Shown: positions 38,800-51,800, counted from the stretch's first letter. The stretch: 64,000 nucleotides of DNA from Cucumis sativus (GCF_000004075.3 NC_026661.2:20364307-20428306), one strand, 5' to 3'. The notes: generated by a model from the letters alone, not told the origin. Program-made: numbers and translations.

Positions 38800-40050
38800 A
38801 TAGAAAGTAGAACAGAGACCATCCTTTTTATTGCTATTAAATTGAAATGAAACGGAAGATCACTAGATGATTACTATATATTATAATGGAAATAGTAATA
38901 TCAAAATTATAGGAAAATGAAATGTTCGGATGTGCCAACTCTATTTGACCTACTTCTAAGACTGAAAATTGTCACCACAAACCAATACAAGTTCTTTCAA
39001 TGTACATAAGGTTACTCAAAATATATAGAATTGTTCTAAACCAAACGCGTTTAACTTTATAGTTCCTATAACTGAGTCATTCATGTGTGCCTAGTTGGAA
39101 TAGATAATAACTCTAAATTTTTCTAAGTCTTTATTTGATCAAGATCTCTTTCATTTAAATGTAATGTTCAGTTCATTCGTATCTCACTTCTAAACTTGAA
39201 ACATGTTATAACATTTGAACTTGAACTACTCTGTTTAGTTTATATATAGTTTCATATCATTTATTCCCAAAGGAGACTAAGGATTATTAAAATGAAATTA
39301 TTTATTAATAAGATTATTAAATCATAAATTGACCAAAAAGATAAGCATATGGGTTTAAATTCAACAAATATTGAAAATTTTAAAAGTTTCCAAATGGAAT
39401 GTATATGGCAATGGAATAAATTAAAGATTGAGAAACCATAAGACATACGTTTTGTTTTAATAATCTAAACATCAAATAAAGATATAATTAAGTACTAATC
39501 ATATAAAACTTGATAGATACTTAGATTAATTAACTCAATTGAGTAAACTCACATAATAAACTCTATAGTCCTTAATCATGGTTAAATAGTGAATTAGAAA
39601 GTAATTAAATCACACATAAAATTCAAATTTAACTTAGCTTGTGGTTTTTTTTTAAAAAAAATCGGGTGTGAACAATTATTTTAAATTTATTAATCTTCCA
39701 AGTGGATTTATTATATTTCTTTTGAAGCTGAAAAAAAAGAAAAAAATATGGAAGAAGGTTGAAATTTTTGTCGTCGTTCAATCCGTCATTAGCGATTAGG
39801 TCAAATTTCAAAAGACTCACAAAATTTTAATGGAACAAATTTTCATTACGATTGAATTCAAAAGGCTTTCACATAGCTTTTTTATTATATTGGTTTGATG
39901 GCTTCAAAATGATGATGTATTTAAGTTATTTAATGGTTAATTTTCATAAATATAACAAATCGGTAAAGTATTTAGTTCTAATATTTGTCTAATATTTCTA
40001 TTTTTTATGGAGGATTTTGGGAAACAATCGGTTTAGTTTAGTTTGAGTTG
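38800..40050. other. Upstream flank of RLP gene D
   Basis: AT-rich sequence, partly a diverged copy of the flank upstream of gene C. No gene is seen. Confidence 0.55.
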
Positions 40051-40054
40051 AATG

Positions 40055-41265
40055 GGAGAAATAAGAAAATGAAAGGAGAATTTATCCAAAATGCTTTGGG
40101 AACATGAGTGGTCTTGAAGTTGTTGGTATCTCACATATACATAATCGTTTTAGTGGAAAAATTCCAGACGTAACCATTTCCAAACTCATGAGTATGTATA
40201 TCCCTTTATGAAAATGACTTTGAAGGGTTCTTTCTCATTCACTTCCTTAGCTAACCACTCTAATTAACCTTCCACTTTATTCACACTATCAGGAAGAAAT
40301 AATAATATAGTTGGAAACAGCATTCAAGTGGAAACAGAAGGACTACATGAATGGCACCCTAAATTTCAGCTGGAAATTCTATCACTGCCTCCTAGTTGTA
40401 ACCTCAATGACAAAGTTGGTTTCTTACTCTCACAGCATAACTTGAAATACATAGATCTTTCTCATAACCACTTGGTTGGACCGTTCCCTCTTTGGTTGTT
40501 ACAGAATAACCATGAACTGTAGTATTTGGATTTAAGTAACAACTCACTTACGAGACCTTTTCAACTCTCCACATGAAACCACACCGGTTTGAGACTTTTA
40601 GAAATTTCAAGTAATAATTTTAGTGGTCAATTGCCAACCCACTTGGGTCTCCTTTTACCACAACTTGACCTCTTCAATATATCATAAAATCGTTTTGAAG
40701 GCAACCTTCCTCCATCTATGGAACAAATGAAGATGTTATATCGGTTGGATGTATTAAACAACAAGTTTTCTGGAGATTTACAAATTTTGGTGTTCAATAA
40801 CATGTCTTCGCTACAATTTTTGCTTCTAGCAAACAATTTCTTTAGTGGAAACATTGAGGATGCATGGAAAAATAAAAGAAGCTTGATTGCATTGGATATA
40901 ATATCCAACAATATGATATCTGGCAAAATTCCTACTTGGATTGGTAGTTTAGAAGGCCTTCAATATGTCCAAACCTCGAGAAACCGTTTTGCAGGTGAAC
41001 TTCCTATACAAGTTCGCTCCCTTTCTGAACTTAAAATGTTGGATGTCTCTCTAAATCAATTAGTTGGTGAAGTACCATCCACCTGCTTCAACTCTCCATC
41101 ATTGGCTTACTTATACATGCAAAAGAATGGCAGGAGCTATACCACAAGTGTACTTTTTATCTGATTTGCCCTCAAACTTAAAAGTTATTGATCTAACTTA
41201 CAACTACTTTTCAGAACATAATTCCTAAATGACCAAACATATTTACAAGCTTGCGGGTTCTTTTG
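40055..41265 (+). pseudogene. Inverted, broken RLP fragment
   Basis: On the plus strand, opposite to the four intact genes, this stretch matches the first half of an RLP last exon. It begins near 'AATGAAAGGAGAATTT', passes through recognisable leucine-rich repeats (IEDAWKNKRSLIALDI, then MISGKIPTWIGSLEGLQYV) and fades out near 41,265 in the equivalent of the KWFNKFTSLRVL repeat. Two longer open segments in one frame (40,328-40,522 and 40,718-41,164) are separated by in-frame stops near 40,520, 40,576 and 40,685. A further frameshift and stop lie near 40,210. There is no signal peptide, island, transmembrane helix or upstream exon. The sequence is closest to the B/D type. It is host gene debris rather than a mobile element. 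Confidence 0.85.
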
Positions 41266-43985
41266 AAAAATTAACAAGATATAAAATTGAAAGTTTTCAA
41301 CAGTGAGACTCGTACACTTTTTTGAAAAAACAAGTAGAATTAAAAGCTTCATGCTTCTCAACTCCTTCCTCCTACATCCCCTCAAACTTGGCGGTGATCT
41401 AATTTGGCAAACCATAATCCACTTGACATACTTTAGTTATTTTTTCAATTAATTGCTTGGTTGGTTCTCTTCTTGCTTCTCAAGGAATCCAAACAACACA
41501 CACCCCACCATTGAAAATCACCACCTCTTCACTTTTCGACAGTCCAAATGGGTCCTTTTGACTTCTGTATTTTATGTTTTATTCCCTAAAAATCTTTGAT
41601 CATGATGGACCATCTTCAATCCTCAACCATCCGATTAAGATCTAGAAGGATAAGACATTGTCTGGATTCTTTGAATAGTTGACTAAATGTTCCTTTCGTG
41701 GGTCACTTCACATTCAAATGCTAATGCTCTTTCTTCAATCTCTCAAATTCCTTTTTATGTGAGAAAATTTCTGTCACTACTCCTCAAAAATTTTCTTCCC
41801 ATCTCTATTTTCATCCATTCTATTGTCACACGAAAGTAACCTATCAATCCTATCAAATAATAAATCGAGGTAGTATGTATCATAATATAATATACGATAC
41901 TTTTTTTCTATTATATGGCTTATATTCTCGAGTTTATATTATTTTTCCTCGTAGTAGCGTTTGAACTCAAATCAAAAGGTAAATATCATTTCTTTTCTTC
42001 TATTAATGTTTATTTTTGTTTTGTAATTATTTTCAAAAGTATATATCAAAATTTATAGTATCAAAGATCTCTCAAGTTAAAAAGATTGGCTAATTAGTGA
42101 ATTCATATCTTTGAAGTTTGTTCGATTGTAGTTCTATGTGTACTTTCAATATTGTTTATTTTAGTCCTTGTGTTTTTTATAAATCTTAAATTTAGTTCAT
42201 CAAAATTAATTTCTACTTTCATTTTTTAAAAATTAGCTAAATAACAAAAAAAAAAAACAACAACAATTTAATGTGTTTTCAAAGTTTACTGTAAAAAAAT
42301 TCAATAGATAACAAAATGGACAATAAGCTAGAAGTATGGATTGAATTGAAGAAAAACAAAAAGTGTAGAGATCAATATTGAACAAAGTTCAAAGTATAGT
42401 GTTCACAATGACGTGTTGAACCGTTCCATGGCTAGTTAATTTAGAAACGAAACCACCCTTCTCTAAATAGATAATTAAAGAAGTAGAAACCAACAATTGA
42501 AAAGGAAGATAGAAAGGCAAAAGGAGAAACTTAGAAAAGAACAGTGAGAGAGAAGACAACACAAAAAGGGAAATAAAAGAAAGAAGTTATAAAAGGGGTT
42601 GACAAAGCAAAGCCATTAGCCCATTACAATTAATAGAAAGCAGAGCAAAGCAAAGCATATAAAGCAAAATTTCAAAAAGCAACAAAATAAAAGGAAAGAA
42701 AAGAGTGTAAAGCAAAAGTCATGACTCATAAGTCGAAGCTTTGAAAAAGGGTTCATATGGCTTTTGCATTTGTCAAATATATAATCTCAAAAATCCTAAG
42801 TATTCCTTCACGCAACCACTTACAAAAAAAAGGGATACAAAATGGGATCATTTTTTAAACAAAAATTCCACTAATCTCACACGTAAACAAAGTGTTTTTA
42901 CCCAACACACTTCTTCTTTTTACCAAAGATATAGTTTACAAGTCATGAGTGTATATTTTGGTGAGTTGAGTTCTAGCGCAAACAACTATTCAATACACGT
43001 TTTATAATTAACACCACTCAACTAGTAGAAATTTTAATATATCTATTTGAATTGGGACATGTTCTAGAGTTTCTTTTTCTGACTTTTGTATTTGAAAACA
43101 TTAATTGAAAATCCAAAGGATGCCTTGAAATGTAGACATTGGTTTATTTTAGTTTGGAAATTCAATGTGCCCAAGTTGACTCATTCATCATAAGTCCATT
43201 TCAATGCAAAGTCCAACTCCTAAAATGTCAAATCCACCAACACGCTTTCATTGTTCAATGCCACTTTCTACCTCTCCATTCATTATTATGCCCACTCATA
43301 CTCATTCATTCTTTGAACTTTTCTTCCTCCACCCTCTTCTCCCGAGAAAACCTCACTTTCCTTTTAAAAGCGTGACGATATGATAAATAATAAATGAACA
43401 TAGTATGAAAAGATGAATAAATTTGCAAACATCATTTTTTGTTTACAACAAACTATGAGATACGATGAAGTATGAAGCTTTTACTTCAAAAATCAAATAA
43501 ATGAACATATTACGTTTCAAGATTGGTATCTTTTAACTAGTTGAGATACGAACATATCATCCTAACTATCTTTAAATCTCAAACTAAGTTTACCCGTTAC
43601 CACTTTTATAAATAGAAAGCGAAGTTGAGAATGATTTTCAATATTCAAAAGTGCAACTTGGAAGCAAAGGGAATGACAAACCAAACAAAGTTTTAATTAG
43701 GCCATTGACTTGGAATGTAACCTTTTTCTTTTTTCCATCTCTACTTTTTCTTGTCTTTTTTTTTTTTTTTAGTTTCATTGAAGAAGTTTCATTGCAACAT
43801 CATTCCCATTTCGCCAATGAAATGACTTCCTTATGACCCAAAAAATAATAATTTAGAAAAAAGCAAAACTTTTTTTTCAATTTCAACCACTAAATTCCCA
43901 ATTCTCTCTTTCCTCCACTCAATAAAAACCCCCTCTTCCTCCCTTCTTCCCCCATTCTCTCTGTTTTTCAAAAAAAATACTCTTC
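41266..43985. other. Intergenic region, no gene recognised
   Basis: 2.7 kb of AT-rich sequence upstream of the VQ gene. The open stretches at 42,741-43,007 and 43,139-43,375 lack domains, have biased composition and no supporting exons. Purine-rich runs occur near 42,490-42,700. The last 150 bases (CT-rich with CCCTCTTCC) look like the VQ leader. Confidence 0.55.
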
Positions 43986-43988
43986 CCC

Positions 43989-44411
43989 ATGGCCACCACC
44001 AACGCCACCGCCGTTGTCCATTCCTCTACCACAACCTTCGTCGAAGCTGACCCATCAACATTCCGATCAATCGTACAAAAGCTAACTGGAGCACCCCACC
44101 ACCCACCGGCGGCGTATCGGCTGCAGGAACGGCGGCGGAGTAGCAAGAAACTGGAGTTGGAGTTGAACACCGGATACACCACGACCGGAGGAATTGGAAA
44201 CGGGATGGTGTCGCCGGTGTCTACGTTGGATTTTATGGGGTGTGGGAGTCCGTGTGAAGAGGAAGAGAGAGCTATAGCGGAAAAAGGATATTATTTACAT
44301 CCGAGTCCGATTAACACTCCGGGAGGATCTGACCCGCCTCATCTTTTGCCATTGTTTCCTCTTTCTTCTCCTTCCAATTGTAATAACAGAAATTATTATG
44401 TTTCTTCTTAA
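43989..44411 (+). CDS. VQ-motif protein, 140 residues, single exon
   Basis: The start ATG sits in a strong context (CCCATGGCC) after a CT-rich leader. The defining VQ motif appears as FRSIVQKLTG at about residues 25-34, preceded by FVEADPSTF. The second half carries SP and TP dipeptides (MVSPVS, HPSPINTPG), which are typical MAP-kinase phosphorylation sites in the MVQ subgroup, and the stretch ERAIAEKGYYLHPSP, which I associate with the VQ4/VQ11/VQ19/VQ31/VQ33 type. The tail is rich in Ser and Asn. Known family role: small nuclear or plastid cofactors binding group I/IIc WRKY transcription factors in defence, stress and development. The absence of introns is normal for the family. The exact orthologue is not assigned. 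Confidence 0.93.
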   Translation: MATTNATAVVHSSTTTFVEADPSTFRSIVQKLTGAPHHPPAAYRLQERRRSSKKLELELNTGYTTTGGIGNGMVSPVSTLDFMGCGSPCEEEERAIAEKGYYLHPSPINTPGGSDPPHLLPLFPLSSPSNCNNRNYYVSS

Positions 44412-45490
44412 AACTCTTCTCTCTTCAGTCATATATTGTTATTTCATTATTACTAGTGATTTGTGTATGTGAGAATCTATACAATTTCTGTTCCGGAAAC
44501 TCAAACAATATTGAATGAGAAAGCTATTAGGATTATTGTCTTCTAGTAACAATTCAATATGAATTCACAGTACAAAGTTGACTTCCGACGTCTTGGAACG
44601 AAGTGCAGGCCGCACAGACAGTTTCATTTTTTGTTTATGCATTTACATCCTTGATTAAGAGAGAAGGTTTCAACCACCTTCTCACTAATCCTAAAATATA
44701 CGATTTCGTGGTAATACATCCTGTCTTTTTACCTAAGTAGTCCTCTGCATGATCAATATTTTAATCTTGATCATACCTAACAAAAAAAATCAAACTAGGA
44801 ACCAAAAAACAAATGGAATAGTAGGTATAAAGTGAATTGCCTAATGCTTCAAATTAGTTCAAATTCCTGCATTTTCTGGCATATACTGTATATCTAAGAG
44901 AGGTCGTATTTCTTTGAGCTAGATGGACAAAGTAAAAAAGCATAAATTTCGCTAAAATAGGTAGGAGACGGGTTGCACCAAATCATCCAGTATTCAAATT
45001 CAGGTTGGGAGGCTGTGTGGTTTGGTTTGTGTATGAGATATATTTTCAAAGTTTAAGTGAGGTATCTAAGTAAAATTATAAAATTTAGAAATTTAGTACT
45101 TCAAAATAGTGTATAGTCAACTATGTTTTTTAGATGATACTAAGTTTAATGATTCCAGTGGCAGTAGCCATTGATTTTATTGGCGACAGGTGATGGTCAG
45201 GCGGCGGCTCAGGAACCCAGCATTGTATTTGTACCATACCAAGTACCTATCTTTATTATCTATCAAACCACTCCCAATCCCAATCTCTTAAACACATATT
45301 CATTCTAAAGCTTCCACTAAATCGTACTTAGTACCCAACTTACTTAAAATAAAAATAAAATAAAATACACTTCAAGGACAAACGCTTTCGACGGCTGTGA
45401 TTCAATGGTCAGATCAGATGATGAGAAAGTTTAACGGGTTTCAAGAGATTTCCTTTAGTTTGAAACTAATGGTGGAAGTGAAAATGGAAC
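44412..45490. other. Intergenic region between convergent VQ and REC/TSS genes
   Basis: This holds the VQ 3'UTR at the left and otherwise non-coding AT-rich sequence. No RNA gene or repeat is recognised. The 45,650-45,823 portion is treated separately, because it continues the reading frame of the neighbouring gene beyond its stop. Confidence 0.5.
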
Positions 45491-45649
45491 AGAGAGAAAG
45501 TTCGAACTTATTAAATTTACTCTTTTATTGATCTAAGAAAATTCAATGATAATGGACAAAAAACAAGGAAAAAAAGAGCACTATTGCAAAAGACTATAAG
45601 CAAGCTCACAAGTGGGGTTGCAACTACTAAATCAGCAGAATCAAAATTA

Positions 45650-45823
45650 AAAAGATGAAACTTGCCTTTCATATTCGTTTGCCCAGATGTACTGTTTTTT
45701 ATTCCCGCGCAAAATTGCATCCTTTGTTTCTCCAGATTTGAACTCAGAATGAGCAACTCCAGCCATAGACAACCATTTCTTTAGCGACTCTTGGACCAGT
45801 TTCTTTCTTTCTGCCCAATAATC
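45650..45823 (-). other. In-frame open stretch directly after the REC/TSS stop codon
   Basis: After the TGA at 45826-45824 the same frame stays open for 58 codons, reading DYWAERKKLVQESLKKWL, then SMAGVAHSEFKSGETKDAI, then LRGNKKQYIWANEYERQVSSF and TAA. Composition (two basic clusters, three Trp, few repeats) looks like protein rather than 3'UTR. A strong GC-type donor consensus (AAAG|GCAAGT) occurs near its end at about 45,668. It could be a stop-readthrough extension, an alternatively spliced C-terminus, or chance. Confidence 0.35.
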
Positions 45824-48800
45824 TCAACGAACAGAAGCACAGATTGAATGCTGGTTGTACAGACCAGCCACATTTGTGAACTGCTGTCTGTTTCTCCTGT
45901 TTTTAACCACTATAAATCCTTCACCATCCCCGGCTTTATTCTTATTTACATCGCTGTCCTTCTCGTTTGGGTTATCGCCTGACTTCTGTAACTGTCCTTC
46001 ATTCCCATATAGAATTTTGATTATGGCACTGTCGTTAGCTATAGCATCTGATGATTTTTCGGAAGGTTTGAACTTCTCTTTAGATGAAGGCTCGTCAGCA
46101 CCAGAATCCATGTTCTGAACTGATTTCACAATGAAGCTCAACAAAATCTGCCTTGCAAGCTCTGACTTCTCACAGTCAGAGATGTTTTTCTTTGTTTTAC
46201 CTTCGATTGTAGCAGTCAATCCGTCAGCCAGTTTCTCGTTTTCATCCAGACTTGTTTTCGGCGAAGGATTCAATTCCGTGTGGACTTTGCTATTTGTATC
46301 TCCGTGGTTTGTTTGCCAAGCTCTTTGAGGGACGAATTCAGGGGCGTGTGGATTCATCATTGTTGGAGCTCCAAATCCACTTCTTCCCATGACAGGAGCT
46401 TGGTATTTCAAAAAACTGTGTTTCATCCGAAAAGAGTTGTTGTTTCGGTAATAGAGAGGTGAACGAGGTCCACAAGGGACTCTTGAAGTTGCTGGAGGAA
46501 GCAAAGGCTCTAAAGCACCTTGACTCGCTCTTACATCATATATGCTAGTGACTGCAGCTGTGTTTAAACCACTAGTCATAGAAGTACTAGGATTGAACGG
46601 TTCGGCTGCAGCAGAAAGCTTGCTAGCATTCGTTTCTGCAGGCTTTTCCGAAGGAGATGAACAGGATATCATCTCTTCGCTATCTTGGCTTTGATTTTCC
46701 GACTCAGGAGCAGTATTATGAATCGGTTCTGCTTCTTCCTTTTGAACCACTTCACCAGAAATATTGTTGGTTTCATCATTTTTTGACGTTTCTGAATTAT
46801 TACAGCTCTGGGGTTCAGCTACTTTCTCTTCTAACTCAATAACATTCTCCGTATCAACCAGTTGCCTTAGAACAGTACCAGGAGGGGCCAAAGCTACTTC
46901 TTTGTAAGATATGGATCTTGAAGCCATTTGAGAAACTGAAGCAGGAGACAGTGAGATGACCTTGGAGGCTGTCGGTTTTGCCTGCAGCTTGATAGAATCA
47001 TCGCCAGCACTTGATCTTTGTGGAATTGATTGCTTTATCTGTGGAAATCCACTTTGAATGGTCTTAACAGCTACTGGCTTCTGCGCTGGAGAGTTTGTGT
47101 CCTGCTTGTAATTACTTTGTCTGACATTAGAATATTCAGGGTGGTGCACGTTGAGCTTCGGAAGAACCGGGCGTTTCCGACCAACCTTCCTTCCAACGAC
47201 ATGCCCTGACCGCCCTTTTGAATGAGCCTCTTGCCACCCATCATCTGAATAAGTTTCTTCCAGGATTTCACTTTTAACCACTGTCTTAATCTCAGTGATG
47301 TTTTCAACTACTTTCTTTTGCTCTACATGTAAAAAATTGCTGACTTTAACTTCCTTTACACTATCATGTGATGACTTGGTAACTGGTCTTGGAGTATCAA
47401 TGTGCAACTCATCCTCAGTCATTTCATTTTGATGCCCCGAATGAGTTTTATCACTTGCACTCACTACCTGGCAAAATTAAAATGTCATGTGGCATGAGAA
47501 TGAACACAATGGCATTCCTGTAAAGTAGAGAAAAATCATGTTACTTGTACACAAAACATGCTTACCTTAGCGCGTCTATGCTTCCTTTGTGTATCATTCC
47601 CTTTCGGATCTTGGTCAGGACTAATGTAATCCAAGAGATCTGATACACTGCAACAAAAGGTCAAAAGTTTTGGTGTGGAGAAATGTCAAAAGTTTTTTGG
47701 AAGAAAGTAATATGGGAATACCATATCACTACCTAAGGTGGCCTTTGCTCGAAATGAGTGCATCAGGCTTCGGGGTTCCATTACGTGCTGCTTCTTGCTG
47801 CTCCAAAGCCTTCGATTCAAAATATTCCAGCCACGCAGCCGCATCCTGTCCAAGAATAGATCATGCTTAGCTACCATTCAAATTTGAAGTCTAGAATAGT
47901 GTCAGACTCTCACAAATACGATTTAGTTCAATACAGATTGTGAATTCTCCAACCTGAGTGCGAAGGTCTTCTTCTCCAAGTTTGATTTTGAGTATATTGA
48001 GTGTTGTTTGTTCATGTTGCACACTCAAAGAATATGCCTCCATTAAAGAAAGGGCAATGGCAATGGCATGGTAGCTTGCAGCAGTCTAAAAAGTGAAAAT
48101 GACCATCCATGAGAGAAGTAATTAGCATTGGCTAGGTTGAATGAATGTCGTACGTTCACTGACTGACTAATCGAACGAGAATGTCTGTACCTGTATGTGA
48201 TCAGCTCCAAGTAACCTTTGGTTGCACTTAAGAGCTTCATGCAAATATCTAAGAGCAACATGAACATTCCCCACACCTTCTTCCATCATTGCAACATTGA
48301 TGTATGTTGCAGCAGTGTTAGGGTGAGACAGTCCACAAGTGAAATGGAGAAGGAACAACGCTCGGTTTACATACCTAAAGAAACACCAAGTATAAGAACC
48401 ATAATAAATTTTGTGTTTCGTATAACAACATGTTTTGGCACTTACTTGAGAGCTAATTCAATGTGTTGAAGACGATAGTAGAAAACAGAAAGGTCTCCAT
48501 AGCTCTTCATCGTGTCGGGATGATCAAGCCCAAGCTCCCTTTCATTGATATCCAAAGCCTTCTGTTGATATATTGTTGCCTACAAAAAAAACAAGAGAAA
48601 GCCAGCCAACACTTCTTAAACTCCAACCACTGTTTTAGGAGCTAAAAGCGAAAACCCAAATTAATTTTTGGACTAAATAAGATTATTCGAATTGAATTAC
48701 CTGATTAAAGTCACCAGTGTGATAGAGGACTACAGCAAGAAGACTATAAGCACTTGCGGTGGTTCGATGATACGGACCGCATACAGCAATCATTTTTGCC

Positions 48801-51800
48801 AATGCCTTTACCAAATATAAGTTCAATCACTATTTACCAAAGCAGAGAATAACAGACTTCCATGCAAATTCAAAATTTTGCTACACAGGAAATGCTGCTC
48901 AATGGAGATTCATGTTTAATAAGTATAAATTCAAACTTTGAGAAGTTTTGTATGATTTAACCCAAGTTTCTTAGAAGTAAAATCTATGAATAATCTTGTT
49001 GATTAAAATAGTTTATCAAAAGGAAGTAATAGAATAGATTAAATTCTAAAGAAGTATAAAAATAATTTTTTTAAAAGAAAAAAAAAGGTACCTTGGTTCC
49101 ATAATTGACAGCGTCATCAAGCTTGCCTTTATCAAGAGCAACTTTAGATGATTCCAACAGATTCCGACCATCGGCCGACGTACAGCCCACATGCTACACA
49201 ACACTCACAATCAACAAACAACAAAAATCAGTCACGGATTCACTATCAACAATCACAGAATTCAATGATACAGAATTACAGATCAATCAATCGATTCGAG
49301 ATTCTGACCTTACAAACAGGGACCACGCTCACCACGTCGTTTCTCCGGAACGGATTAGGGCATTCCAAATCGAAATCTCTCGGCGCCAATTCCAGCCCTA
49401 CCTTGTGACAGATTCCTCGAAGAATCGACAGCTTTCTCAAGTGTGGGAACTCGTTGCTCAATCTCCACTTGAATCTCTTGCTTAAGAATGTACGAAGCCA
49501 TTGCAGTCTCAGAGCTCCGTCTTCGTTTACGTTGTTGTTGTTCTCGTCGTCTTCTGATCCGTAGCTTCCGAGGAGGAAGTTCAGGGAGGAGGCTATGGCA
49601 GCAGATAGATCTGCGGTGTTCTCTACGGCGGCGATTACGGCTTTGATTACGTGCTTGAAGGCTCGAATTACCATCTCGTGAATGCATAGTGCTTGTATGT
49701 GTGGAAGCTTCTCCGCTAACTCCACCTAAATACCGTATTAATCTCAATGTTATTATACCTTTAGGAACGTCTTCTAAAGTGTTTGTGTTAAAACTATAAA
49801 TTCTCACCACTCGACCCAAGGAGCACATTCGAAGTCCTCTCAAGTGCATGAAATCGGTTAATGTGCGGCCATCAACAGGTGAAAGTTCAAGTGACCCAAA
49901 ATCTGTCACCTAAAAATACAACACATAGAAATTATATCTTAGAAGAACAATTCATAATAAAATTTCTATGAAATACAAGAAGAATGCAACAACTTTTACC
50001 AGCTTTGGCAATGCAATTTCATCATAGTACTTGTGTGCCATCACCATTAGCTCATCTGCTGTCTGTTCATTTCAAAGATTACTCAAAAAACAAGTTTGAT
50101 TATCTTGACAAACATGGAAGATAAAAGAGTCTGTAGCAAACCTTTAGATGAAGACCAGTTCCACTTTCTTTAAGCCGAGACAATGCTTGTTTGGAAATTA
50201 GTTTCTCTAGATCTTCCTCTCCGTTGGTTACGGATTTCGTGCTCGGCCTGTCGATCGTACAAAGCTTGTCTTCCTCCTCATTCTCAACCGTGGTTTGCTT
50301 CTTTTCCCTCTTCTTCAAAAGCTTGAACTGCTTTCCTAAGCCTTTGACTGCTGGTTCAATCTCCTTGACATCTCCAGGGGATTTGGACTTGGACTCTGGC
50401 TCATTTTCCTGCTTTTGTAGATGCTGCAGCCAACATGAACCAAGCTCCCATCTAATTGATTTCTTTGATGTTGTTGCCTCTTCCTCTAGCTTTGACAAGC
50501 TCTCTTTGATTACTTTTCGAACCAAAACTCGGGATGATTCAAGGTCATCTGAGGTTGTTTGAGCCGACGAGCATCCTTCGGGTGCATTAGCACTGATTTT
50601 GTGAAGCTGAATCCTCAGACTGTAATAAGAGTTTAGTAGATTAATATTTGGAAAGTGAGCATGAGTTAAGAATCACAATTGTTTTTCATTAGCAGGGTGG
50701 ATTAGGACCTGTTGATGTTAAGAGCATTGGCCCCTCCATCTGGTTGATCATCAACTATGACATCTTGATTCTCTTCTCGTCCCATCTTTACTTTACCCAC
50801 GACCTTTACCGTTGCAGTGTACCCACAGTGCTTAACAATGACAAGACTCAAGGAGGAAGTATCCTACAAAAGTTTACTCAAAATGTTTCAGTTTTTTTAC
50901 AATAGAACCAAAAACACATGATGGTCAAATATGGTTTGGTCACGTCAACTTGAGGTCTTACCTGAACAACTACATTTTCATCTGCAGTCAACCCCTTTAA
51001 CAAGTTTCTTTGTGCAACTTCCTCACCAGATACACCATCTAATCCATAACCGTCAAGTTTCACCGTAGGCTTTGTACTTGCATTGATCGAATCACGTCTT
51101 ATCACGATAGACAAGTCTCCAATTCGATCCTCGTACACGATGCCGGGCGATTTCACTGTAACCTGTCCTGTTGAGTTGGAATCTATAAGACTAGAAATTG
51201 TTGAAACAGCTTTTTGTATTGCAATGTCAACAAATTGGCTGTGAAGTAAAAATGCTTTCCGATCTCGGACAATTCTCTCCTCCTCAGTTTTGCAAGGAAG
51301 CTTTGCCAATACCGCGAAATCAGTAGCCCACGACCGTAGATTATGCTCATTGTTTCGTCCTTGACCGCCGCCATTGCCACCCCAGTTTTCATCTTCTATA
51401 GGTAATGGTAGCAAGTCTGATGGAATCTCAATAACAGATGGAGGAACAAGCCAAGTATTCATCCGGAATCCATATGGAAGGTTACCAAACTAAATCCAAA
51501 AAGATAAAAACTGATAAGAAAACACTCATATAACCATTTAGTTCAAACTTAAACAAAATGGTAACTTTGGTAAAGATGTAACTTGCCTTGTTATGTTCAA
51601 GAAACGCCTTCATCAAAGACTCGTATGCCTGCATTTTTTTTTCACAATTTGTTGGTTTTAAAACCCGAATCAAACCGTTGTCTTTTTCAGTTACTTTGTA
51701 TATGAAACTGCATTATCGAATCGAATAGAGATAAATTCGAAGAACTCACATTGGCAAAACCTCTGCTTAGTTGCTGAAGAAGGTCCACAAGAGAATGGCT

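Noticed and set aside
43139-43375. 78-residue open stretch before the VQ gene
   Set aside because: No start context, domain or flanking exons; hydrophobic Cys/His/Ser-rich translation typical of AT-rich intergenic DNA.
48701-48805. Possible frameshift in the GPYHR exon of the REC/TSS gene
   Set aside because: The same counting problem. The exon is 105 bases and reads [15 protein letters not shown] without a break.
49105-49485. 126-residue plus-strand open stretch
   Set aside because: Lies antisense to confirmed REC/TSS exons; a shadow of the real gene.
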